DNA of 64,000 nt from Gemmatimonadaceae bacterium (GCA_020851035.1 JADZDM010000034.1:1-64000); one strand, 5' to 3'; positions 46,289 through 55,759 are shown, numbered from the stretch's first letter. A program made the numbers and translations. Notes: a model not told the origin generated them from the sequence alone.

Positions 46289-46449
46289 GTGGCGTGTAAT
46301 CGCAGCTCGAATAGCACACAGCCGGATGGGGCGCCTGGTTGGCCAGGCGAAAACCGCAGCAATACCCAGCGGTATTGCGAGGATTTTCAACGCCGCCAGC
46401 CGGGATGCCCCGACCGGCGACTGCGTCCGGAACTTCGATTACACGCCAC
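46289..46449. repeat. MITE-like element, intact copy
   Basis: 161 bp bounded by GTGGCGTGTAATCG at one end and its inverse CGATTACACGCCAC at the other; 18 of the first 20 terminal bases pair. It shares its core (CAGCGGTATTGCGAGGATTT, GCCAGCCGGGATGCCCCGAC) with the copies at 58002 and 23001. It encodes no protein. It ends 13 bp before the methyltransferase ATG, and its terminal GTG opens a false upstream extension of that gene. Confidence 0.85.
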
Positions 46450-46462
46450 TAGGTTGCGCGGC

Positions 46463-47113
46463 ATGCCATCCGCCCCCACGCGAGCCGCGGCGCCACCGCC
46501 CGCCGGTCCCGCGCCAGACGCCGCGCTCGCATCGCGCCTCGACGCGGTGTGCGAGGAGGGCTGGGCGCTGTTCGAAGCGTTCGACCGGCGTGTGCGCGAC
46601 CGTGGGTTCCACCCGTTCGTGGCGGCCGACTACGCCGTCGTGCGCGCGGCACTCGTGCGCGTCCGGCACCCCGGCCAGCGCTTCCTGGAACTCGGCTCGG
46701 CCACCGGCGTGATCACGGTGATGGCCAGCCTGCTGGGATTCGACGCGTGTGGAATCGAACTCGACCGTGACCTCGTCCAGGTGGCCGTGGGGTTGAACCG
46801 TCGGCACGGCACGAGCGCACGCTTCGCCTGCGGCAGCTTTCTTCCCACCGGCTACCGCCGGCCCGGTGCCGCCACCGCCGGCCGGTCGCTGCGGGCCGCC
46901 GAGCCCACCACCGGTGACGGAGCGTCGGGCTACCTGGTGCTCGGCCAGGCCCTCGACGACTTCGATGTCGTCTTCGGCTATCCGTGGAGCGGGGAGGCGC
47001 CGCTGATGCACGACCTGATGCGACAGTACGGCCGCCCCGACGCGCTCCTCCTCCTGCACGACACGAACGCCGGCGTGAGTGCCTGGCGGCAGGGACGCGA
47101 ACTCGCGCTCTGA
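46463..47113 (+). CDS. class I SAM-dependent methyltransferase-like protein
   Basis: A 216-residue protein. The SAM-binding motif I is FLELGSATGVITVMASLLGF near residue 74, followed by GIELDRDLVQ (the acidic residue that binds ribose). The later DDFDVVFGYPWSGE fits motif IV, with PW in place of the common NPPY. Substrate unknown. The ATG at 46463 follows the repeat element directly; no good Shine-Dalgarno sequence remains, so expression may depend on the element. Confidence 0.8.
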   Translation: MPSAPTRAAAPPPAGPAPDAALASRLDAVCEEGWALFEAFDRRVRDRGFHPFVAADYAVVRAALVRVRHPGQRFLELGSATGVITVMASLLGFDACGIELDRDLVQVAVGLNRRHGTSARFACGSFLPTGYRRPGAATAGRSLRAAEPTTGDGASGYLVLGQALDDFDVVFGYPWSGEAPLMHDLMRQYGRPDALLLLHDTNAGVSAWRQGRELAL

Positions 47114-47256
47114 GCGCGGCGGGCTGCCGGCCGACCGTACCCGGCATCGGCGGGCCGGACGATATGTTGCTCGCAGCCGACGGCGGATGACGCCGTCACC
47201 CCTCCGCAGGCCGCGCGGCCACCGCGCATCGTCGTCACCCGTCTGGAGAGCAGCTC

Positions 47257-47784
47257 GTGCGTCCCAGTGTCCTGACCCGTCGTATTCACTACTGGGCCGG
47301 CGCCGTCATCGCGCTGCCGATCGCCGTGATCATCACCACCGGCGTGTTGCTGCAGGTGAAGAAGCAGTGGAGCTGGGTGCAGCCGCCCGAGATCCGCGGC
47401 ACCGGCACCACGCCGACGCTCGACCTCCACGGCATCGTCCGGGCCGTGCAGACCGTGCCGGGCCTGCAGGTGGCGGGATGGGACGACATCAAGCGGATGG
47501 ACATCCGCGCCGATCGCGGCCTGGCGAAGGTCACCGTCGCGGGCGACTGGGAAGTGCAGGTGGACCTCGGCACCGGCGCCGTGCTGCAGGCCCGCTATCG
47601 TCGCTCCGACCTGATCGAGTCGCTCCATGACGGCTCCTTCTTCCTGGGCGACGTCACGAAGCTGGGGCTCTTCCTGCCCGCCGGCGTCGCGCTCGGGATC
47701 ATGCTGGCCAGCGGCATCTGGCTGTTCTGGCTGCCACTCTCGGTCAAGCGCCGGCGACGGCAGGCCGCCGCGGCGGGGGCGTGA
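47257..47784 (+). CDS. PepSY-associated membrane protein
   Basis: A 175-residue protein with two membrane helices (about 12-32 and 140-163) around a PepSY-like periplasmic domain (LDLHGIVRAVQTVPGLQVAG, KVTVAGDWEVQVDLGTGAVL). The RIHYWAGAVIALPIAV start and the LHDGSFFLGDVTKL segment are typical of PepSY_TM proteins, often linked to iron reduction or haem. GTG at 47257 has GGAG 8 bases upstream. The next gene starts four bases after its stop. Confidence 0.8.
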   Translation: MRPSVLTRRIHYWAGAVIALPIAVIITTGVLLQVKKQWSWVQPPEIRGTGTTPTLDLHGIVRAVQTVPGLQVAGWDDIKRMDIRADRGLAKVTVAGDWEVQVDLGTGAVLQARYRRSDLIESLHDGSFFLGDVTKLGLFLPAGVALGIMLASGIWLFWLPLSVKRRRRQAAAAGA

Positions 47785-47788
47785 GCCG

Positions 47789-49429
47789 GTGAGCCTCCCC
47801 CCGTCGTCACGGCGCGAGTTCCTTGCCACCGGCACCGCGCTGGCGCTGGGCGCGAACCTCGCCGGTCGCGTCAGGCCGGTGCGCCCGGCGTTCGACCTCG
47901 TGCTGCGGGGCGGCACGGTCTTCGACGGAAACGGCGGCGACGGCCGCGAGATGGACGTGGCGATCCAGGGCGACCGGATCGCGGCGATGGGCGTGGCGCT
48001 TGCCGGTCGCGGGAGCATCGAGATCGATGTCCGCGGGCTCGCCGTGGCCCCCGGCTTCATCGACATCCACTCGCACGGTGACTCGTCGCTTTCCGCCGAC
48101 CCGCGCGCCGAGTCGGTGATCCGGCAGGGGATCACGACGCTCGTCGCGGGCGCCGATGGCAGCTCGCGTGCCACCGGCAGTGCGGCCAGCGGCTTCCCGG
48201 CGCTCTTCGCACGCCTCACGGCGCTCCGGCCATCGCCGAACGTGGCCTCGATGGTGGGTCTCGGCAGCGTGCGTGGCGCGGTGGTGGGTGGGGATGACCG
48301 TCCCGCGACGGTGACCGAACTGCGCACGATGGTGGCCATGGTGGAACGCGCGCTGGCCGACGGTGCGTGCGGCGCGAGCTCAGGGCTCGAGTACACCCCC
48401 GGCGCGTTCGCCTCGGTGGAGGAACTGGTGGCGCTCTGCCGGCCGCTCGCGGCGCGTGCGCTCGTCTACGCCACCCACATGCGCAACGAGGACGACCGGC
48501 TGATGGAGGCGATCGCGGAATCGATCGCCGTCGCGCGCGGCGCGCGCTGTGCGCTGCAGATCTCGCACCTCAAGACGCAGGGACCGCGCAACTGGAGCCG
48601 GCTGCCGCAGGTGTTCGCGCAGATCGAGGCCGCGCGGGCCGAGGGGCTCGACGTGGCGTTCGACCGGTACCCATACCTGGCGTATGCGACGGGCCTCACC
48701 AACCTCTTCCCGGTCTGGAGTCGCGACGGGGGCACCCCCGCCTTCCTCGCCCGGCTGCGGCATCCCGCGCAGGCGGAACGGATCGAGCGCGAGGTGCGCG
48801 CGAAGATCGAGCTGCTCGGCGGCTGGGACAACGTGCAGGTCACGGCGGTGCGCAATCCCGTCGATCGTGCCGCGGAAGGGAAGCGACTCGGTGCGTGGGC
48901 GGCGCTCACGAAGGCGGAGCCGTATGCCGCGCTGGTGGGACTCATCCAGCGCAACGACGCCACGGTGAGCATGGCGGGTTTCGCGATGAGTGAGGAGAAC
49001 CTCGAGCGGATCCTCGCGCACCCGCTCGGCATGGTGTGCACGGATGGCGGGGCGTACGCCATCGACGGGCCGACGCGTCGCGGCAGCCCGCACCCGCGCG
49101 GTATCGGCAGCTTTCCGCGCGTGCTGGGGCGCTATGTGCGCGAACGCGGAGTGCTCACGCTGTCGGCGGCGATCCGGAAGCTCACGGCGGTGCCGGCCGA
49201 TCGCCTGAAGCTGGCTGATCGCGGCCGGCTGCGACCCGGCCTGGCGGCGGACGTCACCGTCTTCGACGCGGCACGCGTTGCCGACACCGCCACGTTCGAG
49301 CGGCCGTTCCAGTATCCCGTCGGGATCCCGCACGTGATCGTGAACGGCCGGCTCGCGCTGCGTGATGGTGTGCGCACGCGCGAGCGCAGCGGTCGTGCCC
49401 TGCGGAGCGTGGGGCAGGCAGGCGGCTGA
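47789..49429 (+). CDS. exported N-acyl-D-amino-acid deacylase
   Basis: A 546-residue amidohydrolase of the D-aminoacylase family. A twin-arginine-type leader (SRREFLATGTALALGANLAG) suggests Tat export. The metal-binding start GFIDIHSHGDSSL follows the DLVLRGGTVFDGNGGDGRE strand typical of the superfamily. Further ligands lie in ATHMRNEDDRL and LQISHLKTQGP, and VCTDGGAY holds the conserved Asp. It would release free D-amino acids from N-acyl or N-terminal peptide forms. Start GTG at 47789 is inferred from the leader. Confidence 0.88.
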   Translation: MSLPPSSRREFLATGTALALGANLAGRVRPVRPAFDLVLRGGTVFDGNGGDGREMDVAIQGDRIAAMGVALAGRGSIEIDVRGLAVAPGFIDIHSHGDSSLSADPRAESVIRQGITTLVAGADGSSRATGSAASGFPALFARLTALRPSPNVASMVGLGSVRGAVVGGDDRPATVTELRTMVAMVERALADGACGASSGLEYTPGAFASVEELVALCRPLAARALVYATHMRNEDDRLMEAIAESIAVARGARCALQISHLKTQGPRNWSRLPQVFAQIEAARAEGLDVAFDRYPYLAYATGLTNLFPVWSRDGGTPAFLARLRHPAQAERIEREVRAKIELLGGWDNVQVTAVRNPVDRAAEGKRLGAWAALTKAEPYAALVGLIQRNDATVSMAGFAMSEENLERILAHPLGMVCTDGGAYAIDGPTRRGSPHPRGIGSFPRVLGRYVRERGVLTLSAAIRKLTAVPADRLKLADRGRLRPGLAADVTVFDAARVADTATFERPFQYPVGIPHVIVNGRLALRDGVRTRERSGRALRSVGQAGG

Positions 49430-49450
49430 CGCAGCCGGTGCGGCGGGAGG

Positions 49451-50644
49451 TCAGGGCTTGCCGTTCGTCATCAGCACGCCGTCCACGCTCCCGAAGTCGT
49501 CCGCGGCGCCGGCGAGGTTGGCGGGCTGCACCCAGTTGCCGTTGTTCGACCGGATCGCGACCCGCCAGGTGCCGGCGGCCGGTGCGGCGCCGCAGGTGAA
49601 CCGGCGCGAGCCGCTGCGCGCGCAGGTGCGTGGCACCCACTCCGTGAAGTCCCCGCGCAACTCGACCTTCTCCACGTCGGTCGGCCCGCTGTCGATGACG
49701 AGGGTGCCGTTGATCACGAGCAGCGTGGCGGCGGTCGTCGCTGCCGGCACCGGTCGCACGAGCAGCCGCCGGCCTTCCATGCGCACGCCGAGCAGCGCCG
49801 TGCGTCCGGAGGGGATGCCGGCGCGCACGTCGGGCAGGCGCTGCACGCCGCCGACGAAGAGCGACACCCCGCGCGCCGTCTGCAGCGTGAACGAGAGCTG
49901 CGGGCCGACGCGCGTGCCGGTCGCGCCCTGCTGCACCGCACGCAGTGCGACCGACGCATCGGCGCGCAGGCGGCTCCGCTCCCAGATCATGCGCGGGGTG
50001 AAGTCGAGGGTGCGTGCCGTGAACGCGGCGCCGGCGCCGGCGCGCACGCCGAGCTGCTGCTGCAGCGTCGCGGGACGCCGCGCGGCGGCGAAGGTGCCGT
50101 CGAGGGCGATCGACGTGGCGCCGTGCGTGTGCAGCACCGTGCCGCCGGCCTCGAGGTCAGGGTACCAGGCGCCGCTGAAGCGCATCTGCCCGCCGCGCGC
50201 GCGCAGCACGCCGGTGGTGCCGGCAGTGCCGCGCCGCCACTCGGCCCCGAGATCGCCGTGGATCGTGTGTGCGATGCCGGTGGTCTTGAGAAGCTGGCCG
50301 GTGCCGATGAGCCGGACGTCACGCAGCGCGGGCGAGCGGAAGTATCCGCTGCCGAGGAACGACTGCCACTGCGGCGATCCCGTCGCCAGCACGGCGCTGC
50401 CGCCGACCGTCAGGTCACGTGCCGTGAGCTGGGCACCTGGCGCCAGGTAGAATGCCGCCCCGCTCCGCACGAGCGGCTGCTGCACCACGGCGGCGCCGGA
50501 CTCCAGGGTGCCGACGACCCTCGCGCGGGGCGGCGCCGTCGGCGCGGTGGCGCTGCGCTGCTGCGCCGAACCGGCAGATGCCGACAGCAGGATGCCTGCG
50601 GCGATACCCCACCCACGCCGCACGCCGGCACGGTGGCGACGCAT
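49451..50644 (-). CDS. secreted protein with C-terminal glycogen-binding-like domain
   Basis: A 397-residue exported protein (leader ending SAGSAQ). The central 250 residues look like a beta-barrel or repeated sheet (FSGAWYPDLEAGGTVLHTHG, QLSFTLQTARGVSLFVGG), so an outer-membrane location is possible. The last 75 residues (VEKVELRGDFTEW then WRVAIRSNNGNW) match the CBM48/isoamylase early-set pattern. Last gene of the sigma-factor operon, one base after the previous stop. A similar carbohydrate-binding domain occurs in the gene at 51299. Confidence 0.7.
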   Translation of the reverse strand: MRRHRAGVRRGWGIAAGILLSASAGSAQQRSATAPTAPPRARVVGTLESGAAVVQQPLVRSGAAFYLAPGAQLTARDLTVGGSAVLATGSPQWQSFLGSGYFRSPALRDVRLIGTGQLLKTTGIAHTIHGDLGAEWRRGTAGTTGVLRARGGQMRFSGAWYPDLEAGGTVLHTHGATSIALDGTFAAARRPATLQQQLGVRAGAGAAFTARTLDFTPRMIWERSRLRADASVALRAVQQGATGTRVGPQLSFTLQTARGVSLFVGGVQRLPDVRAGIPSGRTALLGVRMEGRRLLVRPVPAATTAATLLVINGTLVIDSGPTDVEKVELRGDFTEWVPRTCARSGSRRFTCGAAPAAGTWRVAIRSNNGNWVQPANLAGAADDFGSVDGVLMTNGKP

Positions 50645-50645
50645 C

Positions 50646-51302
50646 TCAGGGCTTGCCGCGGGTGCTGTTGGAGCCGGCCATGCCGAATCCGTCCGCCGCG
50701 TTCCCGATCCCGGGGGACGCCGCCGCGCCGCCGACCAGTCGGGTCATGCGGTCGTTGAGGGCATCCGCCGGCGCCACGCCACCCGCTACGTCGCGCGCGA
50801 AGTCGTCGGCGATGGCGAGCAGGGTGTTCGTGGGCACCTGCCGGTCGATCAGCGAGCGCGCCGCGCGCACCGCCTGCTCCTGCGTCACGCCGCGCCGCAT
50901 CAGCCGCACCACGAACAGGAAGTACGGTTCCGCCGACCGCCGGCCGGCCGCCACGCGCAGTGTCCGCAGCGATGGCGCGGACACACCCACCGAGAGCGCC
51001 TCGGCGCCGGCATGCAGCTCCGGCACGCTCACGGCCGGTGCCAGCAGCCGTGCGACCGAGTCCACGCGTGACGCCAGCAGCGCGACGGCCTCGGCGATCC
51101 GGGGCTGGCTCGCGCCCTTGGCGGTGCCCTCGGCCACCTTCGCGCGCAGCAGGGCCGTGGGCAGTCCGCGCCGGTCGAAGTCGCGCAGCATCACGTCGAT
51201 CCGCTGCTGCGCGGCGCGTTCACCCTCGGTCATCCCGCCCTGGCCCTGCAGCGGTGCCGCGGCGCAGAGTGCGACGAGCGCCAGCCTCGCCAGCCGGTTC
51301 AC
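50646..51302 (-). CDS. exported helical protein of unknown function
   Basis: A 218-residue protein with signal peptide MNRLARLALVALCAAAPLQG. The mature protein is largely helical (GERAAQQRIDVMLRDFDRRG, AEAVALLASRVDSVARLLAP, RLMRRGVTQEQAVRAARSLI). It ends in a small Gly/Ser tail. No family recognised. It overlaps the preceding gene by GTGA and is followed at once by the gene at 49451, so all four genes from 52490 down form one transcript. Confidence 0.7.
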   Translation of the reverse strand: MNRLARLALVALCAAAPLQGQGGMTEGERAAQQRIDVMLRDFDRRGLPTALLRAKVAEGTAKGASQPRIAEAVALLASRVDSVARLLAPAVSVPELHAGAEALSVGVSAPSLRTLRVAAGRRSAEPYFLFVVRLMRRGVTQEQAVRAARSLIDRQVPTNTLLAIADDFARDVAGGVAPADALNDRMTRLVGGAAASPGIGNAADGFGMAGSNSTRGKP

Positions 51303-51898
51303 GGGGCCTCGCCCACGACCAGCTCGGAGCCGGTCACGCCGAAGTCGCGGTCCTCGACGGCGTCGCGTGCGGGGTCGCGCTCGAAGCGGTGCCCGTCCAC
51401 CAGGTACGCGTAGATGTAGCGCCCGGGCGGCAGCAGGGTGGTGATGCGCCAGCGGCCGTCGGCGCTGCGCTCCATCGCGGTCGCGTCACGCGACCAATGG
51501 TTGAAATCGCCGAGCACCTGCACCGAGCGTGCATCGGGCGCGTCGAGCTCGAAGATGATCGGGCGGGCGCCGCCTGCCGACACCGGCAGCAGCGGGGCGC
51601 CCGCCGCCGGCAGCACCGGCGCGCCACCCACGGCGCGCGCGCCCGCCATCGCGAGCTCGCTGCGCTGCACCACGGCGGTGCGTCGCGCGGCGGTGACCAC
51701 GGCGGCACCGGCCGCCATCAGCACCACGGCCGCGGCGAGCCGGCGGGTCCACGCGCCGGCCCGGGCCTGCGGTGAGCTGGCGAGGATGGCGCGGGCCGCG
51801 ATGCGGTCGGCCGCCTCGCGCGGGAACGGGGGAACGTCCTGCATCGCGTGCAGTGCGCGCGACAGGCGCTGGTCCAGGTCATCCATCGGGTCAGGCAT
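51299..51898 (-). CDS. membrane protein with AMPK/CBM48 glycogen-binding domain, possible anti-sigma factor
   Basis: A 199-residue bitopic protein: a helical cytoplasmic head (1-50), a membrane helix (52-71) and a periplasmic CBM48-type domain (about 108-195; FELDAPDARSVQVLGDFNHW, then DGRWRITTLLPPGRYIYAYL). The head has no zinc-binding Cys motif, but its position directly after an ECF sigma gene, with which it overlaps by 8 bp, suggests anti-sigma function. This would tie sigma activity to a carbohydrate at the cell surface (inference). Confidence 0.8.
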   Translation of the reverse strand: MPDPMDDLDQRLSRALHAMQDVPPFPREAADRIAARAILASSPQARAGAWTRRLAAAVVLMAAGAAVVTAARRTAVVQRSELAMAGARAVGGAPVLPAAGAPLLPVSAGGARPIIFELDAPDARSVQVLGDFNHWSRDATAMERSADGRWRITTLLPPGRYIYAYLVDGHRFERDPARDAVEDRDFGVTGSELVVGEAP

Positions 51899-52490
51899 CA
51901 GGGTCATCCTCGCGCAGGAGCTCGCGCACGGCATCCATCGCGCGTTTTGCACGCATCTTGCAGGCCGACACGCCCACGCCGCTGATCACGGCAATCTCCT
52001 CGTAGCTGAAGCCTTCCACGTGGTGCAGCAGGAAGGTCTCGCGCTGCGCCGCCGGCAGGGTGGCCAGCGCGCGGAACACGCGCGCCACGTCACTGCGGGT
52101 GGTGGTGGCCATCAGGGCGTCGATCGACTCGTCGCGCAGCTGGTCGTCCATGGGCTGGGCGCGCAGCTGCAGCCGGCGGAGCCGCACCCGCAGCGAGCGG
52201 CAGCAGTTGGCGAGGATCGTGAAGAACCAGCTCTCGAAGCTGCGGCTCGCGTCGTAGCGGGGCAGGGCCCGGTGCGTCCGGATCCAGGCGTCCTGCACGA
52301 TGTCGTCCACGTCGTCACGCGCGGCGCCGGTCATCTGGAGCGCGAACCGCGTGGCGCGCGGCTGCATCAGCTCCACCAGCGCGCTGAAGGCTCCCGGATC
52401 GCCGTCACGGGCGCGCAGCGCCAGCACGTCGGCGGGGGCCGAGGTGCGGGGGGGGCGGCTGACGGTGACGTGCGGTCGGGAGAGGGGCAT
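51891..52490 (-). CDS. ECF-type RNA polymerase sigma factor
   Basis: A 199-residue sigma-70 family factor of the extracytoplasmic type. Region 2 (about 34-100) includes DVDDIVQDAWIRTHRALPRY and SFESWFFTILANCCRSLRV. Region 4 (about 137-190) includes LPAAQRETFLLHHVEGFSYE and VGVSACKMRAKRAMDAVREL. ATG at 52490 is used; upstream residues have no sigma similarity. First gene of the minus-strand operon and divergent from the SusC gene, with 233 bp between them. Confidence 0.92.
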   Translation of the reverse strand: MPLSRPHVTVSRPPRTSAPADVLALRARDGDPGAFSALVELMQPRATRFALQMTGAARDDVDDIVQDAWIRTHRALPRYDASRSFESWFFTILANCCRSLRVRLRRLQLRAQPMDDQLRDESIDALMATTTRSDVARVFRALATLPAAQRETFLLHHVEGFSYEEIAVISGVGVSACKMRAKRAMDAVRELLREDDPDA

Positions 52491-52723
52491 CGGGTCGGCG
52501 GACGGGCACTGGGTTGCGCGTGATACTCCACGACCGCCGGTCGGGTCACCGGACGCGGCCGCATGCGTGGTGCAGCGCGGGCCAGACCGTCCCGCGCACG
52601 TCAGGTGAAGTCTCATTGCCGGGCCTGTCGCGCGAAAGTAACCTTGACCCGCCCGCCCCTCCGGATGGTGACTCCCGCCAGCCCGTGGGGCGGTGGTTCG
52701 CCCTGTCCGTCCGGAGGACATGC

Positions 52724-55700
52724 ATGGTTTCTCACTTCGTTCGACGCGCGTCTTGCGCCCTCGCGCTGGCCGTCGCCACGCCGGTGCTGCTGTCTGCGCA
52801 GGCTGCCACCGGCACCATCCGTGGCAAGGTCACGGAAGCGTCCTCGGGACGCGGCCTGGCCGACGCCCAGGTCCAAATCACCGGCACCCGGATCGGGGCC
52901 CTCAGCCAGGCCACGGGTGACTACGTCCTGACCGGCGTGCCGGTCGGCGCCCGGGTGGTCTCCATCCGCCGCATCGGCTTCCAGCCGGTGAACCGCACCG
53001 TCCAGGTGCTCGCCGGCAGCGCGCAGACCGTGGACGCCGCCCTCACCGTGAGCGCGATCAACCTCTCCGAGGTCGTCGTCACCGGCACCGCGTCGCCCAC
53101 CGAGAAGCGCCGCGTCGGCACCAGCATCGCCACCGTGGACTCCACCGTGGTCGCCAAGGCGCAGGCCGTAACGGTCGACCAGGCGTTGCAGGGCAAGATC
53201 GCCGGCGCCCAGATCACGCAGAACTCCGGCGGGCCGGGCGGCGGCGGCATCTCGGTGCGCCTCCGCGGCACCAACAGCTTCATCTCCGGCTCCGACCCGC
53301 TCTACATCATCGATGGCGTGATCGTGGACAACGGCTCCGCGCAGCTCGCCGACCTCGGCGGCCGATCCAACCCGCAGAACCGGCTGGCGGACATCAACCC
53401 GGCGGACATCGACCGCATCGAGATCATCCGCGGTGCCGCGGCGGCCGCCCTCTACGGCTCACGCGCCAACAACGGCGTGGTGCAGATCTTCACCAAGCGC
53501 GGCGTGCTCGGCAAGCCGCGGGTGACCCTCACCTCACGCCTGGCCTCCAACGAGCTCCGCGAGCAGCAGCCGTTCAACTTCTACCCGTACGACGTCAACG
53601 GGAACCCGATCGCGCGCTACAACATGCAGGACGCGATCTTCCGCCGCTCGCCCAGCTACGAGCAGAACCTGACGGTCGAGGGCGGCAACGACGCCACGCG
53701 CTACTTCGTGAGCCTCAACAACACCGAGGACCAGGGCATCATCCGGTCCACCGAGTCGCGGCGCCAGGGCGTGCGGCTCAACCTGCAGCAGCAGCTCTCG
53801 TCCACGCTGATCGCGAACGTGAGCACGAACTTCATCAACACGCGGAACCAGTTCCAGGCGTTCGGTGAGCAGAACGACTACGGCATCATGGGCTCGCTGT
53901 TCTTCGCGCCCACGCAGACGGACTTCCGCCCGGTCAACGGCATCTACCCGCTGCCGCCGGCGCTTGGCACCAACCCCCTGCTCGCGATCGCCCGCATCCG
54001 CAACCCGCAGACGATCAACCGCTTCATCGGCTCGGCCAAGCTCACCTGGACGCCGGTGCCGAAGCTGCTCGTGGACTACACGGCGGGCCTCGACAACTCC
54101 GCCTTCGAGCAGCGCCAGTTCATCCCGCGTGGCGCCGTCCTCGGCACGGGGGCGCTGTCCACGGGCCAGTCGCAGTCGGTGTACCAGAACACGCGCGTGC
54201 TCAACCAGGACCTGGTCGCCGGCTACTCGTGGAACCCGGGCAGCACGTACGAGCTGAAGACCACCGCGGGGCTGAACTACACCCAGCAGACCATCAACCT
54301 CACGCAGTCGGGCGCCAACGGCCTCGCGCCGGTGGGTGACCTGGTCAGCGCCGGTGCCGTGAAGTTCGGCACCCAGGCCCTCACGCAGCTCCGCACGCTC
54401 GGCTTCTTCGGCCAGCAGGAGCTGGCGGCGTGGAACAAGCTGTTCCTGACCGCCGCGGTCCGCTACGACGCCTCGTCCACCTTCGCACCTGCGGAGCGCT
54501 GGCAGGCCTTCCCGAAGTTCTCGGCCTCGTACGTCGTGGCCGAGAACCGTTCCGGCCTGCTCAACAGCCTCCGCGTGCGCAGCGCGCTGGGCTGGGCCGG
54601 CAGCCAGCCGGGCGCCACCAACGCCTACTCCCAGTTCGTGGTCTACTCGAACACCTCGTTCGGCGGCCGTCCCGGCTTCGTCAACGACGTCACGTTCGGC
54701 AACGAGCAGCTCAAGAACGAGCGGGCGCGCGAGTGGGAGCTGGGCGCCGAGGTCGGGGCGCTTGGCGGCCGAATGGGGATCGAGGCGACGTATTACGACC
54801 GCCTCGTCAGCGACCTGCTGTTCTTCAAGCCACTCCCCACCAGCACCGGCTTCTCGCGCCAGTTCGCCCCCATCGGCACGATGAGCAACAAGGGCATCGA
54901 GCTGCTCGTGCGCACGGTGAACGTGGACCGGAAGAACCTGCGCTGGGAGACCACCACCACCTACACCCGCAACCGGAACCTGGTCGAGAGCCTCAACATC
55001 CTCGACTTCCAGTCGGCCGGCGGCTACCCGAACCGCATCCGCACCGGCGAGCCGGCTGGCGTGTTCTACGGCTCCTACGCCGCCCGCAACTGCCTGACCG
55101 GCGCGCTGCTCGTCGACTCGCTCGGCCGCTACCGTCGCAGCAACCAGACCGCCGACATGGGTGCCACCCTCGCCGCCCGCCGTGCCATCAGCGGCGGCAC
55201 CTGCAACGACTCGCTGAACAAGGTGATCGGCGACCCGAATCCGTCGTGGATGGGCTCCATCCTCAACGAGGTCACGCTCGGCGGCAAGCTGCGCCTGCGC
55301 GCCCTGTTCGACGGCACCTTCGGCAACGACGTGCTGAACCTCTCGACCCGTGCGCAGAACGCCGGCGTGGCCAGCAACTCCAAGGAGTACGAGCGCGAGC
55401 TGCTGCCGTACGGTGACTCGCGCAAGCTGGCCCCGAACTTCAACGGCCGCACCCAGGGCATCTTCGAGTACTGGATCGAGGACGGCAGCTTCGTGAAGCT
55501 GCGCGAGCTCTCGGCCAGCTACACGGTGGACTGGGCACCCGTGAAGAAGCTGTTCCACGAGGGCGTGGACCTCACCGTCTCCGGCCGCAACCTGTGGGTG
55601 TGGACGAAGTACTCCGGCTTCGACCCGGAAGTGACGGCATTCGGCACCAACGCCGGCGGTCTCGGCTCGGTGCAGACCACCGCCGCGGACCGCGGCATCG

Positions 55701-55759
55701 ACTTCGGTGCCTACCCGATCCCGCGCGTCTGGTCCGTCAGCGCCCGGTTCACCTACTAA
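52724..55759 (+). CDS. SusC/RagA family TonB-linked outer-membrane protein
   Basis: A 1011-residue outer-membrane transporter. A signal peptide (1-25) precedes a carboxypeptidase-regulatory-like domain (about 28-110; GTIRGKVTEASSGRGLADAQ). A TonB plug (about 115-230; VDQALQGKIAGAQITQ, DPLYIIDGVIVDNG, SRANNGVVQIFTKRG) and a 22-strand barrel ending WSVSARFTY follow. There is no STN domain, so it lacks the usual signal-transducing N-terminus. GGAGG lies 6 bases before ATG 52724. It forms a pair with the SusD gene; the substrate may be a glycan or other large nutrient. Confidence 0.93.
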   Translation: MVSHFVRRASCALALAVATPVLLSAQAATGTIRGKVTEASSGRGLADAQVQITGTRIGALSQATGDYVLTGVPVGARVVSIRRIGFQPVNRTVQVLAGSAQTVDAALTVSAINLSEVVVTGTASPTEKRRVGTSIATVDSTVVAKAQAVTVDQALQGKIAGAQITQNSGGPGGGGISVRLRGTNSFISGSDPLYIIDGVIVDNGSAQLADLGGRSNPQNRLADINPADIDRIEIIRGAAAAALYGSRANNGVVQIFTKRGVLGKPRVTLTSRLASNELREQQPFNFYPYDVNGNPIARYNMQDAIFRRSPSYEQNLTVEGGNDATRYFVSLNNTEDQGIIRSTESRRQGVRLNLQQQLSSTLIANVSTNFINTRNQFQAFGEQNDYGIMGSLFFAPTQTDFRPVNGIYPLPPALGTNPLLAIARIRNPQTINRFIGSAKLTWTPVPKLLVDYTAGLDNSAFEQRQFIPRGAVLGTGALSTGQSQSVYQNTRVLNQDLVAGYSWNPGSTYELKTTAGLNYTQQTINLTQSGANGLAPVGDLVSAGAVKFGTQALTQLRTLGFFGQQELAAWNKLFLTAAVRYDASSTFAPAERWQAFPKFSASYVVAENRSGLLNSLRVRSALGWAGSQPGATNAYSQFVVYSNTSFGGRPGFVNDVTFGNEQLKNERAREWELGAEVGALGGRMGIEATYYDRLVSDLLFFKPLPTSTGFSRQFAPIGTMSNKGIELLVRTVNVDRKNLRWETTTTYTRNRNLVESLNILDFQSAGGYPNRIRTGEPAGVFYGSYAARNCLTGALLVDSLGRYRRSNQTADMGATLAARRAISGGTCNDSLNKVIGDPNPSWMGSILNEVTLGGKLRLRALFDGTFGNDVLNLSTRAQNAGVASNSKEYERELLPYGDSRKLAPNFNGRTQGIFEYWIEDGSFVKLRELSASYTVDWAPVKKLFHEGVDLTVSGRNLWVWTKYSGFDPEVTAFGTNAGGLGSVQTTAADRGIDFGAYPIPRVWSVSARFTY

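Noticed and set aside
46289-46462. Upstream extension of the methyltransferase
   Set aside because: The extension is translated MITE-like DNA starting at the GTG of the terminal repeat.
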